64,000 bases of DNA from Deferribacter autotrophicus (GTDB lineage: Bacteria > Chrysiogenota > Deferribacteres > Deferribacterales > Deferribacteraceae), in assembly GCF_008362905.1 (NCBI RefSeq), contig NZ_VFJB01000008.1, positions 1 to 64,000 on the forward strand, in the 5' to 3' direction. Position 1 is the first letter of the stretch. Every line of letters begins with the position of its first letter. The notes below the pieces were generated by a model that saw only the letters and a program-made list of their open reading frames with translations, was not told where the DNA came from and made no database searches. This document shows, one piece after another, positions 54,039 to 62,920 of the stretch. The translations under genes were made by a program, and so were the position numbers.

Positions 54039-55238
54039 ATGTCTGAGTTTAACGGCAAACATAACGAGAGAGTGGAGTCGATATATCGATATACTCTGGA
54101 TTTGATAAATGAAGGTGGGAAAAAAGAATATTACGAAAGGTATAAAGATATCCTGAAAACTGTTACTCCATTGGATACGGTGGTGGCTTTTGATAAAGTG
54201 GTAAAAGATGGTTATGATATGGAGGATATTAAATCTGCCGTTAGTAAAGTTTTGAACATTATTTACGAACCTTTGGTTTCTTTTAAAAAACCTGAATATT
54301 CGCCAATGTCTATTTTATATTACCTTGAAAAAGATAATGAGGAGCTTGAAAAAAGGTTGAAAAACGCAAAAGAGATAGTGAAGAGATTAAATGAGAATCC
54401 TCAGGATGATGAAATAAAAAAGCAGATGAAAGAAGTTTTACAGGAATTGGTAAATTTTGAAAAACATTATGTTATCAAGGAGAATATTCTTTTTCCTATC
54501 ATTGAAAAAAACTTTTCAGAATACAGATGCTTGCAAATTATGTGGGCAATTCATGATGATGTGAGAGGATATTTCAAAGAGTTAAATAAGTTGTTATCGA
54601 AAGAGTCATTTGATATTGAGACGTTCAACAAATTGATAGGTAAGCTTTATTTTGATATGTTTACTTTGATTTTTAGAGAAAATAAAATTTTATATCCTGT
54701 TGCTGCAATGTATATCCCTGATAGATTGTTTGATGAATGTTTGAATGAGGCTCTGGAAATAGGTTTTCCTTTTGTGAAAATTGAAAATGGCAACTTGACT
54801 GAATCCTGTGAATCTGATGATTTTGGTGGCGGTGTTGTTAATTTGGGAACAGGGGTTCTCACAGCTAAACAGATAAAGCTTATTTTTGATCATCTGCCGG
54901 TTGATATTACTTTTGTGGATGAAAATGATACGATAAAATATTTTTCATCGCCAAAAGATAGAATTTTTGTAAGGACGAAATCTGTGATTGGTAGAAAAGT
55001 TCAAAATTGCCATCCTCACGACAGTGTGCATGTGGTTAATGAGATTATTTCTGCATTTAAAAATGGAGAAAGGGATATGGCGAAATTCTGGATAAAAATG
55101 GGTGATAAGTATGTACTAATTCAGTATTTTGCCATAAGGGATGAAAATGGGGATTATAAAGGTTTGATAGAGGTGAGTCAGGATATTGCCGATATTAAAA
55201 AGATTGAAGGTGAAAAAAGACTGCTTGACTGGAGTTAA
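54039..55238 (+). CDS. DUF438/hemerythrin/PAS domain protein
   Basis: 399 residues in three parts. About 1-70 is DUF438 (KYKDILKTVTPLDTVVAFDK). A hemerythrin-like four-helix region at 95-235 has FEKHYVIKENILFPIIEKNF, HDDVR and FRENKILYPVA, with His and Glu placed as in O2- or iron-binding hemerythrins. A PAS domain follows at 275-395 (IFDHLPVDITFVDENDTIKY, GRKVQNCHPHDSVHVV). Such proteins are common in anaerobes and probably sense oxygen, redox state or NO. No output domain is present. Possibly in one operon with the aminopeptidase. Confidence 0.88.
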   Translation: MSEFNGKHNERVESIYRYTLDLINEGGKKEYYERYKDILKTVTPLDTVVAFDKVVKDGYDMEDIKSAVSKVLNIIYEPLVSFKKPEYSPMSILYYLEKDNEELEKRLKNAKEIVKRLNENPQDDEIKKQMKEVLQELVNFEKHYVIKENILFPIIEKNFSEYRCLQIMWAIHDDVRGYFKELNKLLSKESFDIETFNKLIGKLYFDMFTLIFRENKILYPVAAMYIPDRLFDECLNEALEIGFPFVKIENGNLTESCESDDFGGGVVNLGTGVLTAKQIKLIFDHLPVDITFVDENDTIKYFSSPKDRIFVRTKSVIGRKVQNCHPHDSVHVVNEIISAFKNGERDMAKFWIKMGDKYVLIQYFAIRDENGDYKGLIEVSQDIADIKKIEGEKRLLDWS

Positions 55239-55253
55239 TCATGCTTTTATGTG

Positions 55254-55505
55254 TAATTTTTGCTGGTGTCACCCCATTTTTTGTAAAAGAGCAGTAATTT
55301 TATGAGTATTATTAGTATGTTACACACTAAATACAGAGGAAAATATTTTTCTCATTCTCGTGGCACGTCCGGTGCCACTTGCGAGGCAGGTTTCTCAAAA
55401 ATCGCCATCCATGGCGATTTTTTGGAAACCTAAACCCGAAAAATATTTTCCTCTGTATTAGAAAATGTTATTTTGTAAATTTTGGGGTGACGCCAGTAAT
55501 TTTTG
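55254..55505. repeat. Nested-hairpin intergenic element
   Basis: Outer arms CTGGTGTCACCCCA (55263-55276) and TGGGGTGACGCCAG (55483-55496) pair with one mismatch. Inner arms of 22 bp (55330-55351, aatacagaggaaaatatttt..., and 55438-55459) are exact complements. Within them lie two more hairpins: GTGGCAC/GTGCCAC (55360-55378), and ATCGCCAT/ATGGCGAT with flanking A and T runs (55397-55423) inside ggttt/aaacc (55389-55430). It codes for nothing. Confidence 0.85.
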
Positions 55506-55592
55506 AGATTGTCAGATTTTGCGGCTCTGATATAAATTTATAAAATTTAAAATTCAGTCGAGAGGCTCGATGATTAAGAGATGAGGTAAGCT

Positions 55593-56669
55593 ATGAAGAA
55601 TTTTAGTTTTTATTCTCCAGTAAAAGTTATTTTGAGTGATAATTTTAAAGATGAATTGGAAAAGATATTAAATAAATATAAAAATATTGCTCTAATTTGT
55701 GGTAAAAACGCTGCTTACAAAACTGGATTTGTTGATTTATTGAAAGATACAGTAAAAGAATCACTTTTTATCTTTGATGAAGTGGAAGAAAACCCTTCTA
55801 TTAATACGGTTATAAAAGGAGGGAAGTTTGTTAGACAGAATAAATGTGATTTGATTGTAGCCTTTGGTGGTGGTAGTAGCCTTGACGCAGCAAAGGCAAT
55901 TTCCGCTTTTGCTACAAACAATAAGGGATTTTATGAACTTCTAAGTGTGAATGGACTTCCTAATCCGACTATTCCTATAGTTGCCATACCTACAACGTGT
56001 GGGACAGGTTCTGAAGTGAATCATTATGCCATTATAACTGATTATGAGAAAAAAGATAAAATCAATTTTGCAAAAGAAGAGTGCTTTCCAAAATTTGCCA
56101 TTTTAAATCATGAATACTTAAACTTTCTTAATGAAAATACCCTATATGCAACCATATTTGATGCTTTCACTCATGCTTTTGAAGGTTATTTATCAAAAAG
56201 GGCTAACCCTTTCAGTGATATGGTAGCTACCCAGTCTATAAAAATTATCCTTGAAAATTTAGAAAAAGAGAAGCTGGATGATAGTTCACTAAAAAATTTC
56301 CTTTATGCTTCCACTCTTGCAGGAATTGTTATTTTACATACAGGCACAACTTTGCTTCATGCTCTTGGATATTACCTGACAAATCATAAGAGTATACATC
56401 ACGGTATGGCAAATTTTATCCTTTTGCCAAACTATATTGAAATGTTAGAGCATAAAAATGTTGATAAATATTATGCTTTGAAAAAGATTTTTCCAAACAT
56501 GGTGGATATTTTGAATAAGTATAGGGGGATGTTTAAAGAAAAGGTTGACTCAATTTTAAATGAAAAAGAATTGTCTGAAATGTGTGAATACGCATTAAAT
56601 AAAAAGAATGCAGAAAATACCCTTTTTAGTATGGACAAAAAAGAGTTAATGAGTTTCTTTGGATTTTAA
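55593..56669 (+). CDS. Iron-containing alcohol dehydrogenase family protein
   Basis: 358 residues of group III (Fe-ADH). LIVAFGGGSSLDAAKAISAF near 88 is the NAD(P) loop and VAIPTTCGTGSEVNHYAII near 132 the next conserved block. Metal ligands are in FDAFTHAFEGYLS near 188 and LLHALGYYLTNHKSIHHGMA near 254. It should interconvert an alcohol and an aldehyde in fermentation or detoxification. Ribosome site gaggt. Its last 24 bases overlap the convergent transglycosylase gene. The substrate cannot be told. Confidence 0.9.
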   Translation: MKNFSFYSPVKVILSDNFKDELEKILNKYKNIALICGKNAAYKTGFVDLLKDTVKESLFIFDEVEENPSINTVIKGGKFVRQNKCDLIVAFGGGSSLDAAKAISAFATNNKGFYELLSVNGLPNPTIPIVAIPTTCGTGSEVNHYAIITDYEKKDKINFAKEECFPKFAILNHEYLNFLNENTLYATIFDAFTHAFEGYLSKRANPFSDMVATQSIKIILENLEKEKLDDSSLKNFLYASTLAGIVILHTGTTLLHALGYYLTNHKSIHHGMANFILLPNYIEMLEHKNVDKYYALKKIFPNMVDILNKYRGMFKEKVDSILNEKELSEMCEYALNKKNAENTLFSMDKKELMSFFGF

Positions 56670-57251
56670 ACTGGTGTATTCAATTAATATTTTTTTTAAG
56701 TAATGTTTTGTTTCAAAAATTTCCGGGATTTTGTTGTTTGTTATTGCACCGGGACCTGCATTATAGGCTGAAAGTGCTAATTCTAATTTTTTAAAATAAC
56801 CTAATTGTATTTTTAAGTATTTTGTACCTGCTTCGATGTTTTCTTCGATATTAAACGGGTCTTTAAAGCCCATTTCAAAAAACGTAATCGGCATAATCTG
56901 CATTAATCCCATAGCACCTGTTCTTGATATAGCAAATGGATTGTATTTTGACTCTACCTTGATTATTGCATGGATGAGTTTTGGATCAACACTATATTTT
57001 TCAGCGACTTGATTTACAGTTTTATTAATTTTTTCCATATCTCTTATTTTTACAGGTATTCCTGATTCGAAAATTATATGTTTTAGTAGAAGGTAAACAC
57101 TGATAGTCCGATTTTTTATAAAAAAAGGATTGATTAGTGCTTTTGGATTAAATGTAGTAATAAAGCAAAGAAAATTTAAAACAACTAAATAAAGGATAAA
57201 AAGTTTAAAAATTGATTTGTAAATTTTTTCCAGCATAATTAAATATTTCAT
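56646..57251 (-). CDS. Membrane-anchored lytic transglycosylase (SLT domain)
   Basis: 201 residues. An N-terminal membrane segment (FKLFILYLVVLNFLCFITTF) is followed by a goose-type lysozyme domain at 78-190. The catalytic Glu is in AIIKVESKYNPFAISRTGAM near 92, then GLMQIMPIT, and LALSAYNAGPGAI near 163. It cleaves murein to 1,6-anhydro products in the periplasm. Ribosome site poor. Convergent with the Fe-ADH gene, divergent from metF. Confidence 0.88.
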   Translation of the reverse strand: MKYLIMLEKIYKSIFKLFILYLVVLNFLCFITTFNPKALINPFFIKNRTISVYLLLKHIIFESGIPVKIRDMEKINKTVNQVAEKYSVDPKLIHAIIKVESKYNPFAISRTGAMGLMQIMPITFFEMGFKDPFNIEENIEAGTKYLKIQLGYFKKLELALSAYNAGPGAITNNKIPEIFETKHYLKKILIEYTSLKSKETH

Positions 57252-57319
57252 AAAAAATAGTTGAAGTCAAATGATATAATAAGTATAAAAGCGGTTATTC
57301 AATTAGCAGGAGGTTAGGG

Positions 57320-58183
57320 TTGAAGATATCTGAGATATTGGAAAGTAAAAAAATGACTTTATCATTTGAATTTTTTCCGCCTAAAAAGGTAGAAAATGAA
57401 AAGATATTGTTTGATACTATAGATATTTTAAAAAATTATAATCCTGATTTTGTCTCTGTAACTTATGGTGCTGGTGGTAGTACAAAAGATAAAACAGTAG
57501 ACTGGACCATTAGAATTCTAAAAGATTATAATTTAAATGTTATGATGCATTTGACATGTATAGCGTCATCTAAAAGTGATATTGATGTAATTCTTGAAAT
57601 ATTGAAAGCAGAGGGTGTTGAAAATATTTTAGCTTTAAGGGGTGATATTCCTAAAGATTTTCCTGTAGAAGATATTAAAAAAGATTTTAACTATGCATAC
57701 GAGTTAGTTAAATATATACGTGAAAAAAATGGATTTTCCATTGGTGTGGCAGGATATCCAGAAGGTCATTTGGAATCTGAAAGTCTTGAAAAGGATATAG
57801 AATATCTTAAATTAAAAGTGGATAGTGGTGCTGACTTTGTAATAACTCAATTGTTTTTTGATAATAATTATTATTTTGAGTTTTTAAATAGAGCAGTACA
57901 AGTGGGGATAGATGTTCCAATAATTCCAGGTATTATGCCTGTAGTAAATCTTTCACAAGTTCAGCGATTTGTTGAGATGTGTGGTGCAACAGTCCCTGAT
58001 GAACTAGTAAAGAAGCTTGAGGGTAGAACTCCAGATGATATGTATAAAATCGGTGTAGAATATGCTGTTTTACAATGTAAAGAGCTTATTGAGAATAATG
58101 TTAGAGGTCTTCATTTTTATACATTGAACAAATATAATGCCACAAAAGAAATTTTAGAAGGTCTAGGGTATGCTGCTGAGTAG
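57320..58183 (+). CDS. metF: Methylenetetrahydrofolate reductase
   Basis: 287 residues, MetF length. Start TTG 57320 with ribosome site aggagg. LSFEFFPPKK near 14 (active-site Glu), VTYGAGGSTKDKT near 48, HLTCIASS near 75, LALRGDIPKD near 103, GVAGYPEGHLES near 139 and FVITQLFFDNNYYF near 172 are all conserved. It makes 5-methyl-THF for methionine or, in some anaerobes, the methyl branch of acetyl-CoA metabolism. First of four overlapping genes. Confidence 0.95.
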   Translation: MKISEILESKKMTLSFEFFPPKKVENEKILFDTIDILKNYNPDFVSVTYGAGGSTKDKTVDWTIRILKDYNLNVMMHLTCIASSKSDIDVILEILKAEGVENILALRGDIPKDFPVEDIKKDFNYAYELVKYIREKNGFSIGVAGYPEGHLESESLEKDIEYLKLKVDSGADFVITQLFFDNNYYFEFLNRAVQVGIDVPIIPGIMPVVNLSQVQRFVEMCGATVPDELVKKLEGRTPDDMYKIGVEYAVLQCKELIENNVRGLHFYTLNKYNATKEILEGLGYAAE

Positions 58184-59072
58184 TTTAGATTTCTTACCAG
58201 AATATAGCTACCCTTTGTATAGACCTCCTAGTGAAGCTAATTCGTTGATATTTCAAATTACAGAAGGATGTTCTTATAATCAGTGTTCTTTTTGTGGAAT
58301 GTATGTTACCAAAAAGTTCAAGCTAAAGAGTTTTGAAGATTTCAAAAAAGAGGTGGACACAATACCAGATTATGTGAGAAACTCTGTTAGGAGAATTTTT
58401 CTTGCAGATGGGGATGCAGTGATTTATCCTACTGATGGATTAATTGAAATTCTTGATTATATAAATGCTAACTTTCCAAATCTTGAGAGGATTAGCTCTT
58501 ACGCAGGACCACAGGCAATTTTAGCTAAAGGAATAGATGAATGGACCCAGATTTTAAAAAGGAAATTGAATCTGCTTTATTTTGGTCTTGAAAGTGCTAA
58601 TAATGAAGTTTTGAAGATAATGAATAAAGGGATGGATGCAGAGGAGATAAAGCCAAAGGTGTTGAAACTACAAGAAATAGGATTTGCTTTTTCAATTATG
58701 GTTATTCTTGGCGGTGGGGGAATCAAGTTGAGTGAACCTCATGCTTTGGATACTGCAAAATGGATAAGTGATGTGAATCCAAAATATCTTGGTATGCTTA
58801 CTCTTTTTATTCGCAGAAAAAAGAACTACTTTGAAAAGATTGAAAAACCGATGATAAAGCATTTGATAAAAGAAGCTCGAATGATGATTGAAAATATTAA
58901 TGGTAACGGGATAATTTTTCGTTCAAATCATGTTTCAAATATGTTTATTTTAAAAGGTGTTTTAAGTGAAGATAAAGAAAAGCTCTTAAATTATCTTGAT
59001 GAAGTTTATTTATATCTTGCTTCAAAAAATATACTTGATACTTATCCAGATTATTACAAGGAAGAGTTTTAG
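58170..59072 (+). CDS. Radical SAM protein
   Basis: 300 residues. The cluster motif is EGCSYNQCSFCGMYV near 31 (C-x4-C-x2-C), a variant found in a family of uncharacterised radical SAM proteins with GCSHNKC-type motifs. LADGDAVIYPTDGLIEILDY near 76 and LLYFGLESANNEVLKIMNKG near 136 are further TIM-barrel blocks, with VILGGGG near 172. Overlaps metF by 14 bases and the next gene by one. The reaction is not known; coenzyme-B12-binding or SPASM domains are absent. Confidence 0.88.
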   Translation: MLLSSLDFLPEYSYPLYRPPSEANSLIFQITEGCSYNQCSFCGMYVTKKFKLKSFEDFKKEVDTIPDYVRNSVRRIFLADGDAVIYPTDGLIEILDYINANFPNLERISSYAGPQAILAKGIDEWTQILKRKLNLLYFGLESANNEVLKIMNKGMDAEEIKPKVLKLQEIGFAFSIMVILGGGGIKLSEPHALDTAKWISDVNPKYLGMLTLFIRRKKNYFEKIEKPMIKHLIKEARMMIENINGNGIIFRSNHVSNMFILKGVLSEDKEKLLNYLDEVYLYLASKNILDTYPDYYKEEF

Positions 59073-60562
59073 TGAAAAAATATTTTATCTTTTTCTTTAC
59101 TGCAATAGTAATTTTGTTTAATTTACTGATATACATTGAAAAAAAACCTTTAATTCATGAAGAGCCTAGAAGAGCTATTATTGCTCAAGAGATGCTCCTA
59201 AGTGGAAATTATGTTGTTCCAACGGTTTATTCAAAACCTTATATAAAAAAACCTCCCCTACAAAATTGGTTAATAGCGATTTTAGGTTACAAAGAAAAAT
59301 ATGTATCAAATTTTGATGCTAGATTTCCGTCTGTATTAGCTCTTTTATTAATTGGACTTTCTCTATTAATTTTTATTAGGAATAAAGAAATTGCTGTAAT
59401 GGCATCGATTATAGCAATGACTAATTATTTAATGCTTTATTCTTATGGTAATAAATCCGAGCCTGATTTACTGTTGACTTTATTTACGTTGTTAGCTTTT
59501 TTCTTTTATATTAGATCCCCAAAGAATTTTAAGTTTATTTTTGTATCATCTATTTTTATGGGGTTGGGTATAATTACAAAAGGGGTATCACCTTTGTTCT
59601 TTTATCCAGGTATTATTATCTATTTATTTTTGTATAAAAGAAATGAATTTTATAGTTATTTTAAGTTTTTGTTATTACATTTCATATTATCATTAATACT
59701 ACCTATAGCATGGCTTAGCATGTATTATTTTAGTGGAGATATTAATAATCTTTTGTCAGGTTTTTCCTCTCAAGCAGTTGACCGTGTAAAAGGTGGGGTT
59801 GGAAAAATAATTGCTCATTTTTTTATGTTTTCTTTTAGGATTTTCTTAGCTCTTTTTCCATGGAGTATTTTGTTGATGTTTTATAAAAAGTTTTCTTTTA
59901 GAGTTAAAGATGAGTTATTTAATTCTTCTTTGGTTATTTTTTTAGTTTCCTTTTTAATTATGGCTATATTGCCTGGAGGTAGAGGAAGATACTTCATGCC
60001 GGCAGTACCATTTTTTGCGATTGTTATTTCATATTTTTTATCTAATGATTTAAGATACAATTCAAATTATAAGAAGATTATAACTTATGTATTTAGTTCT
60101 TTACTGGTGATTTCAGTTTGTATTTTAATATATTATGGTTTTTATTTTCAGATATTAATAATTTCTGTAGGATGGTTATTGTTTTTATTTTTTGCAAGAG
60201 CTACGAAGTCAGTTAGTTTTCTCATTTTATTTTTAAATTTATTCATTTTTACAATTTTTACACACGTTTATGAGTTCTATAAAGTGAAAAATTATTATAA
60301 CTATAAAGATGCTGCAAAAAAAGTGGTAACAAGATTGAAAGAAGATTTGCCTTTAGTAGTAGATACCAGAATTAATCCAATACAATTAATGTTTAATTAC
60401 GAAAGGATAAGTAAAAAAAGGGTCTATTCTGCTGCAGTGAATAGTTTTCAAAAATATTATTTTGTCACAGATAAAAATGTTGATGATTGTGAGCTAATAT
60501 TTGATTTGGATTATCCTAAAAAAAGATTTCCGAAACTTTATTTTTACAAATGTCAAAAGTAA
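59072..60562 (+). CDS. GT39-type membrane glycosyltransferase (ArnT/PMT-like)
   Basis: 496 residues with roughly eleven to twelve membrane segments. After the first helix comes HEEPRRAIIAQEMLLSGNYV near 27, in which the acidic pair is catalytic in the ArnT/PMT family, followed by YSKPYIKKPPLQNWLIA and RFPSVLALLLIG. Uses a polyprenyl-phosphate sugar to decorate lipid or protein on the periplasmic side. GTG start overlaps the previous stop; the last 13 bases overlap mqnB. Sugar and acceptor unknown. Confidence 0.85.
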   Translation: MKKYFIFFFTAIVILFNLLIYIEKKPLIHEEPRRAIIAQEMLLSGNYVVPTVYSKPYIKKPPLQNWLIAILGYKEKYVSNFDARFPSVLALLLIGLSLLIFIRNKEIAVMASIIAMTNYLMLYSYGNKSEPDLLLTLFTLLAFFFYIRSPKNFKFIFVSSIFMGLGIITKGVSPLFFYPGIIIYLFLYKRNEFYSYFKFLLLHFILSLILPIAWLSMYYFSGDINNLLSGFSSQAVDRVKGGVGKIIAHFFMFSFRIFLALFPWSILLMFYKKFSFRVKDELFNSSLVIFLVSFLIMAILPGGRGRYFMPAVPFFAIVISYFLSNDLRYNSNYKKIITYVFSSLLVISVCILIYYGFYFQILIISVGWLLFLFFARATKSVSFLILFLNLFIFTIFTHVYEFYKVKNYYNYKDAAKKVVTRLKEDLPLVVDTRINPIQLMFNYERISKKRVYSAAVNSFQKYYFVTDKNVDDCELIFDLDYPKKRFPKLYFYKCQK

Positions 60563-61191
60563 TTTTTATACCAACAAAAAAAGAGTATGAAAAATTATTT
60601 CCGAATTTATCATTAGAATACAATAACTTCTATTACTATGCAAAATATAATGATATAACTATTGTTGTAACTGGCATTGGGAAAGTTAATGTATCAATTT
60701 CTGCTACACATTATTTTTGTAATCATCATGATGTGGAGGAAGCTTATCTTATAGGAATAGCTGGAGCATATAGAGAAAGTGGATTAAATGTAGGTGATGT
60801 GGTTACAGTGGAAAACGACTTCTTTGTGGATGAAGGGTTGATAGAAGATAATTATTTAAAAATGTTAAATGAAATAGGATTTGCAATATGTGAGGATAAT
60901 AAAACAGTATTTAAAACAGTAGATGGTTTAAAGCATGTAGATGCTAATACAGTATCGTTGCTTTCTTCCACTGATCAACTGGCCAAACTATATAAAAATA
61001 AAACTGGTGCATCTATTGAATCAATGGAAGGTGCTGCATTTGGCCTTGTGTGTGCGAAATATAATATTAATAGTTATCAGATAAGAAGTATTTCAAATTA
61101 TTGTGGTAATAGAAAGCATCAAGAATGGAATATCAAATTAGCTTTTAAAAACCTTAAGAATACTCTATGCAGTTTATTATCTGTAAAATAA
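60550..61191 (+). CDS. mqnB: Futalosine hydrolase
   Basis: 213 residues of the nucleoside phosphorylase fold. VTGIGKVNVSISATHYF near 37, AYLIGIAGAYRESGLNVGDV near 64, GASIESMEGAAFGLVCAKYN near 153 (ESMEG is the ribose-binding motif) and IRSISNYCGNR near 178 agree with MqnB. It releases dehypoxanthine futalosine or its relative in menaquinone synthesis. Complements mqnA at 45384. Last gene of the metF run. A related 5'-methylthioadenosine nucleosidase is the main alternative, but the FxVDEG segment and the menaquinone context favour MqnB. Confidence 0.8.
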   Translation: MSKVIFIPTKKEYEKLFPNLSLEYNNFYYYAKYNDITIVVTGIGKVNVSISATHYFCNHHDVEEAYLIGIAGAYRESGLNVGDVVTVENDFFVDEGLIEDNYLKMLNEIGFAICEDNKTVFKTVDGLKHVDANTVSLLSSTDQLAKLYKNKTGASIESMEGAAFGLVCAKYNINSYQIRSISNYCGNRKHQEWNIKLAFKNLKNTLCSLLSVK

Positions 61192-61297
61192 TGTTCCTGT
61201 AAATATCCCTAATAAAGAAATTGATTTTTATTATAAAACGATAAATAGTTAAGTAATAACTGTGAATTTTTAACGCACCATTGTTAATAAATTTATA

Positions 61298-61326
61298 TTG
61301 ACTAAAAATAAAAATTATGTTTTATT
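61298..61326 (+). promoter_or_regulatory. Promoter candidate for the carboxylase genes
   Basis: TTGACT (61298-61303), a 17-bp spacer and TTTATT (61321-61326) lie 30 bp before the carboxyltransferase start; TATTAT two bases on is another -10 choice. Confidence 0.5.
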
Positions 61327-61355
61327 ATTACAACAAAAAACTCAGGGGGAGTTTT

Positions 61356-62900
61356 ATGGAAGATAAAATCAAACAGCTTCAAGAATTAAATCGCCAGGCA
61401 GAATTGGGTGGTGGACCTGCTAGAATTGAAAAGCAGCATGAAAAGGGGAAATTAACAGCTCGCGAACGAATTGACAAATTGCTTGATAAGGGGACATTTG
61501 TAGAGCTTGATAAGTTTGTAGTTCACAGATGTAACTATTTTGGTATGGAAAAAAACAAAATACTTGGTGATGGTGTTGTAACCGGTTATGGTAAGGTTAA
61601 TGGCAGAACAGTATTTGTTTTTTCTCAGGATTTTACTGTTTTTGGTGGTTCATTATCAGAGATGTTTGCTAAAAAGATATGTAAGATAATGGATCTTGCA
61701 ATGGAGGTTGGTGCACCTGTAATCGGTTTGAATGACTCCGGTGGTGCTAGGATACAGGAGGGTGTTCTTTCTCTTGCAGGTTATGCAGACATATTTTTAA
61801 GAAATACATTGGCATCTGGTGTTATTCCTCAAATTAGTGCCATTATGGGACCTTGTGCAGGTGGTGCAGTATATTCTCCTGCACTGACTGACTTTATTTT
61901 CATGGTTAAAGAAACAAGTTACATGTTTATCACAGGGCCAGAAGTTGTAAAGACTGTTACCAATGAAGTGGTTACAAAGGAAGAGCTTGGTGGTGCTATG
62001 ACTCATAATACGAAGAGTGGCGTTGCTCACTTTGCTGCGGAAAATGATGATGAGTGTCTGCTTAAAATTAGAGAGCTTTTAAGTTATCTCCCATCCAACA
62101 ATATGGAAGATCCTCCAGTAATTCCATGCAAGGATGACCCTAACAGGATTGAAAAATCACTCAACGATGTTGTACCTACTGACCCAAATAAACCATATGA
62201 TATGCATGATGTGATTTTAAAAATTGTTGATGATGGCAATTTCTTTGAAATACATGAGCATTATGCGAAAAACTTAATCGTTGGTTTTGCTAGATTGAAT
62301 GGTAAAACCATTGGTATTGTTGCAAACCAGCCTGCAGTTCTTGCGGGAGCTCTTGATATAGATTCCTCGATTAAAGGTGCGAGATTTGTTAGATTTTGTG
62401 ATGCTTTTAATATTCCTCTTCTTACTTTTGTTGATGTTCCAGGATTTATGCCAGGGACTGCGCAGGAATACGGCGGTATTATTAAACACGGGGCAAAACT
62501 ACTGTATGCTTACTGTGAAGCAACTGTACCTAAAGTAACTGTAATAACCAGAAAGGCGTATGGTGGTGCATATGACGTTTTAAGCTCTAAACATGTGCGC
62601 GGTGATATCAACTTTGCTTACCCTACTGCTGAAATTGCAGTTATGGGGCCAGAAGGTGCCGTTCAGATTCTTTTTGCAAAAGAGGTTGCTAAGTCGGATG
62701 ACCCAGATGCAATGAAGAAACGTCTTGTTGCCGAATACAGAGAGACTTTTGCTAATCCATATAGAGCTGCTGAACTTGGATTTATTGATGAGGTTATTAT
62801 CCCAGAGCAAACACGTCCAAAACTAATACAGGCTTTCGAATTGCTTGCCAATAAGAGACAGACAAATCCGCCTAAAAAACATGGTAATATCCCACTTTAA
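61356..62900 (+). CDS. Acyl-CoA carboxylase carboxyltransferase subunit
   Basis: Start ATG 61356 (514 residues) with ribosome site gggggag. It has the two crotonase-like halves of PccB/MmdA proteins: [20 protein letters not shown] near 19, [20 protein letters not shown] near 127, [18 protein letters not shown] near 163, and in the second half [20 protein letters not shown] near 353 and [14 protein letters not shown] near 396. It moves the carboxyl group from biotin to propionyl-CoA, acetyl-CoA or a similar acyl-CoA, or takes part in decarboxylation; the sequence does not settle which. Biotin carboxylase follows at 20 bp. Confidence 0.92.
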   Translation: MEDKIKQLQELNRQAELGGGPARIEKQHEKGKLTARERIDKLLDKGTFVELDKFVVHRCNYFGMEKNKILGDGVVTGYGKVNGRTVFVFSQDFTVFGGSLSEMFAKKICKIMDLAMEVGAPVIGLNDSGGARIQEGVLSLAGYADIFLRNTLASGVIPQISAIMGPCAGGAVYSPALTDFIFMVKETSYMFITGPEVVKTVTNEVVTKEELGGAMTHNTKSGVAHFAAENDDECLLKIRELLSYLPSNNMEDPPVIPCKDDPNRIEKSLNDVVPTDPNKPYDMHDVILKIVDDGNFFEIHEHYAKNLIVGFARLNGKTIGIVANQPAVLAGALDIDSSIKGARFVRFCDAFNIPLLTFVDVPGFMPGTAQEYGGIIKHGAKLLYAYCEATVPKVTVITRKAYGGAYDVLSSKHVRGDINFAYPTAEIAVMGPEGAVQILFAKEVAKSDDPDAMKKRLVAEYRETFANPYRAAELGFIDEVIIPEQTRPKLIQAFELLANKRQTNPPKKHGNIPL

Positions 62901-62920
62901 TAGTTGTATGGAGGAAGATT

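Noticed and set aside
61317-62900. Carboxyltransferase start at 61317
   Set aside because: The promoter -10 and the ribosome site gggggag lie after that point; ATG 61356 fits.
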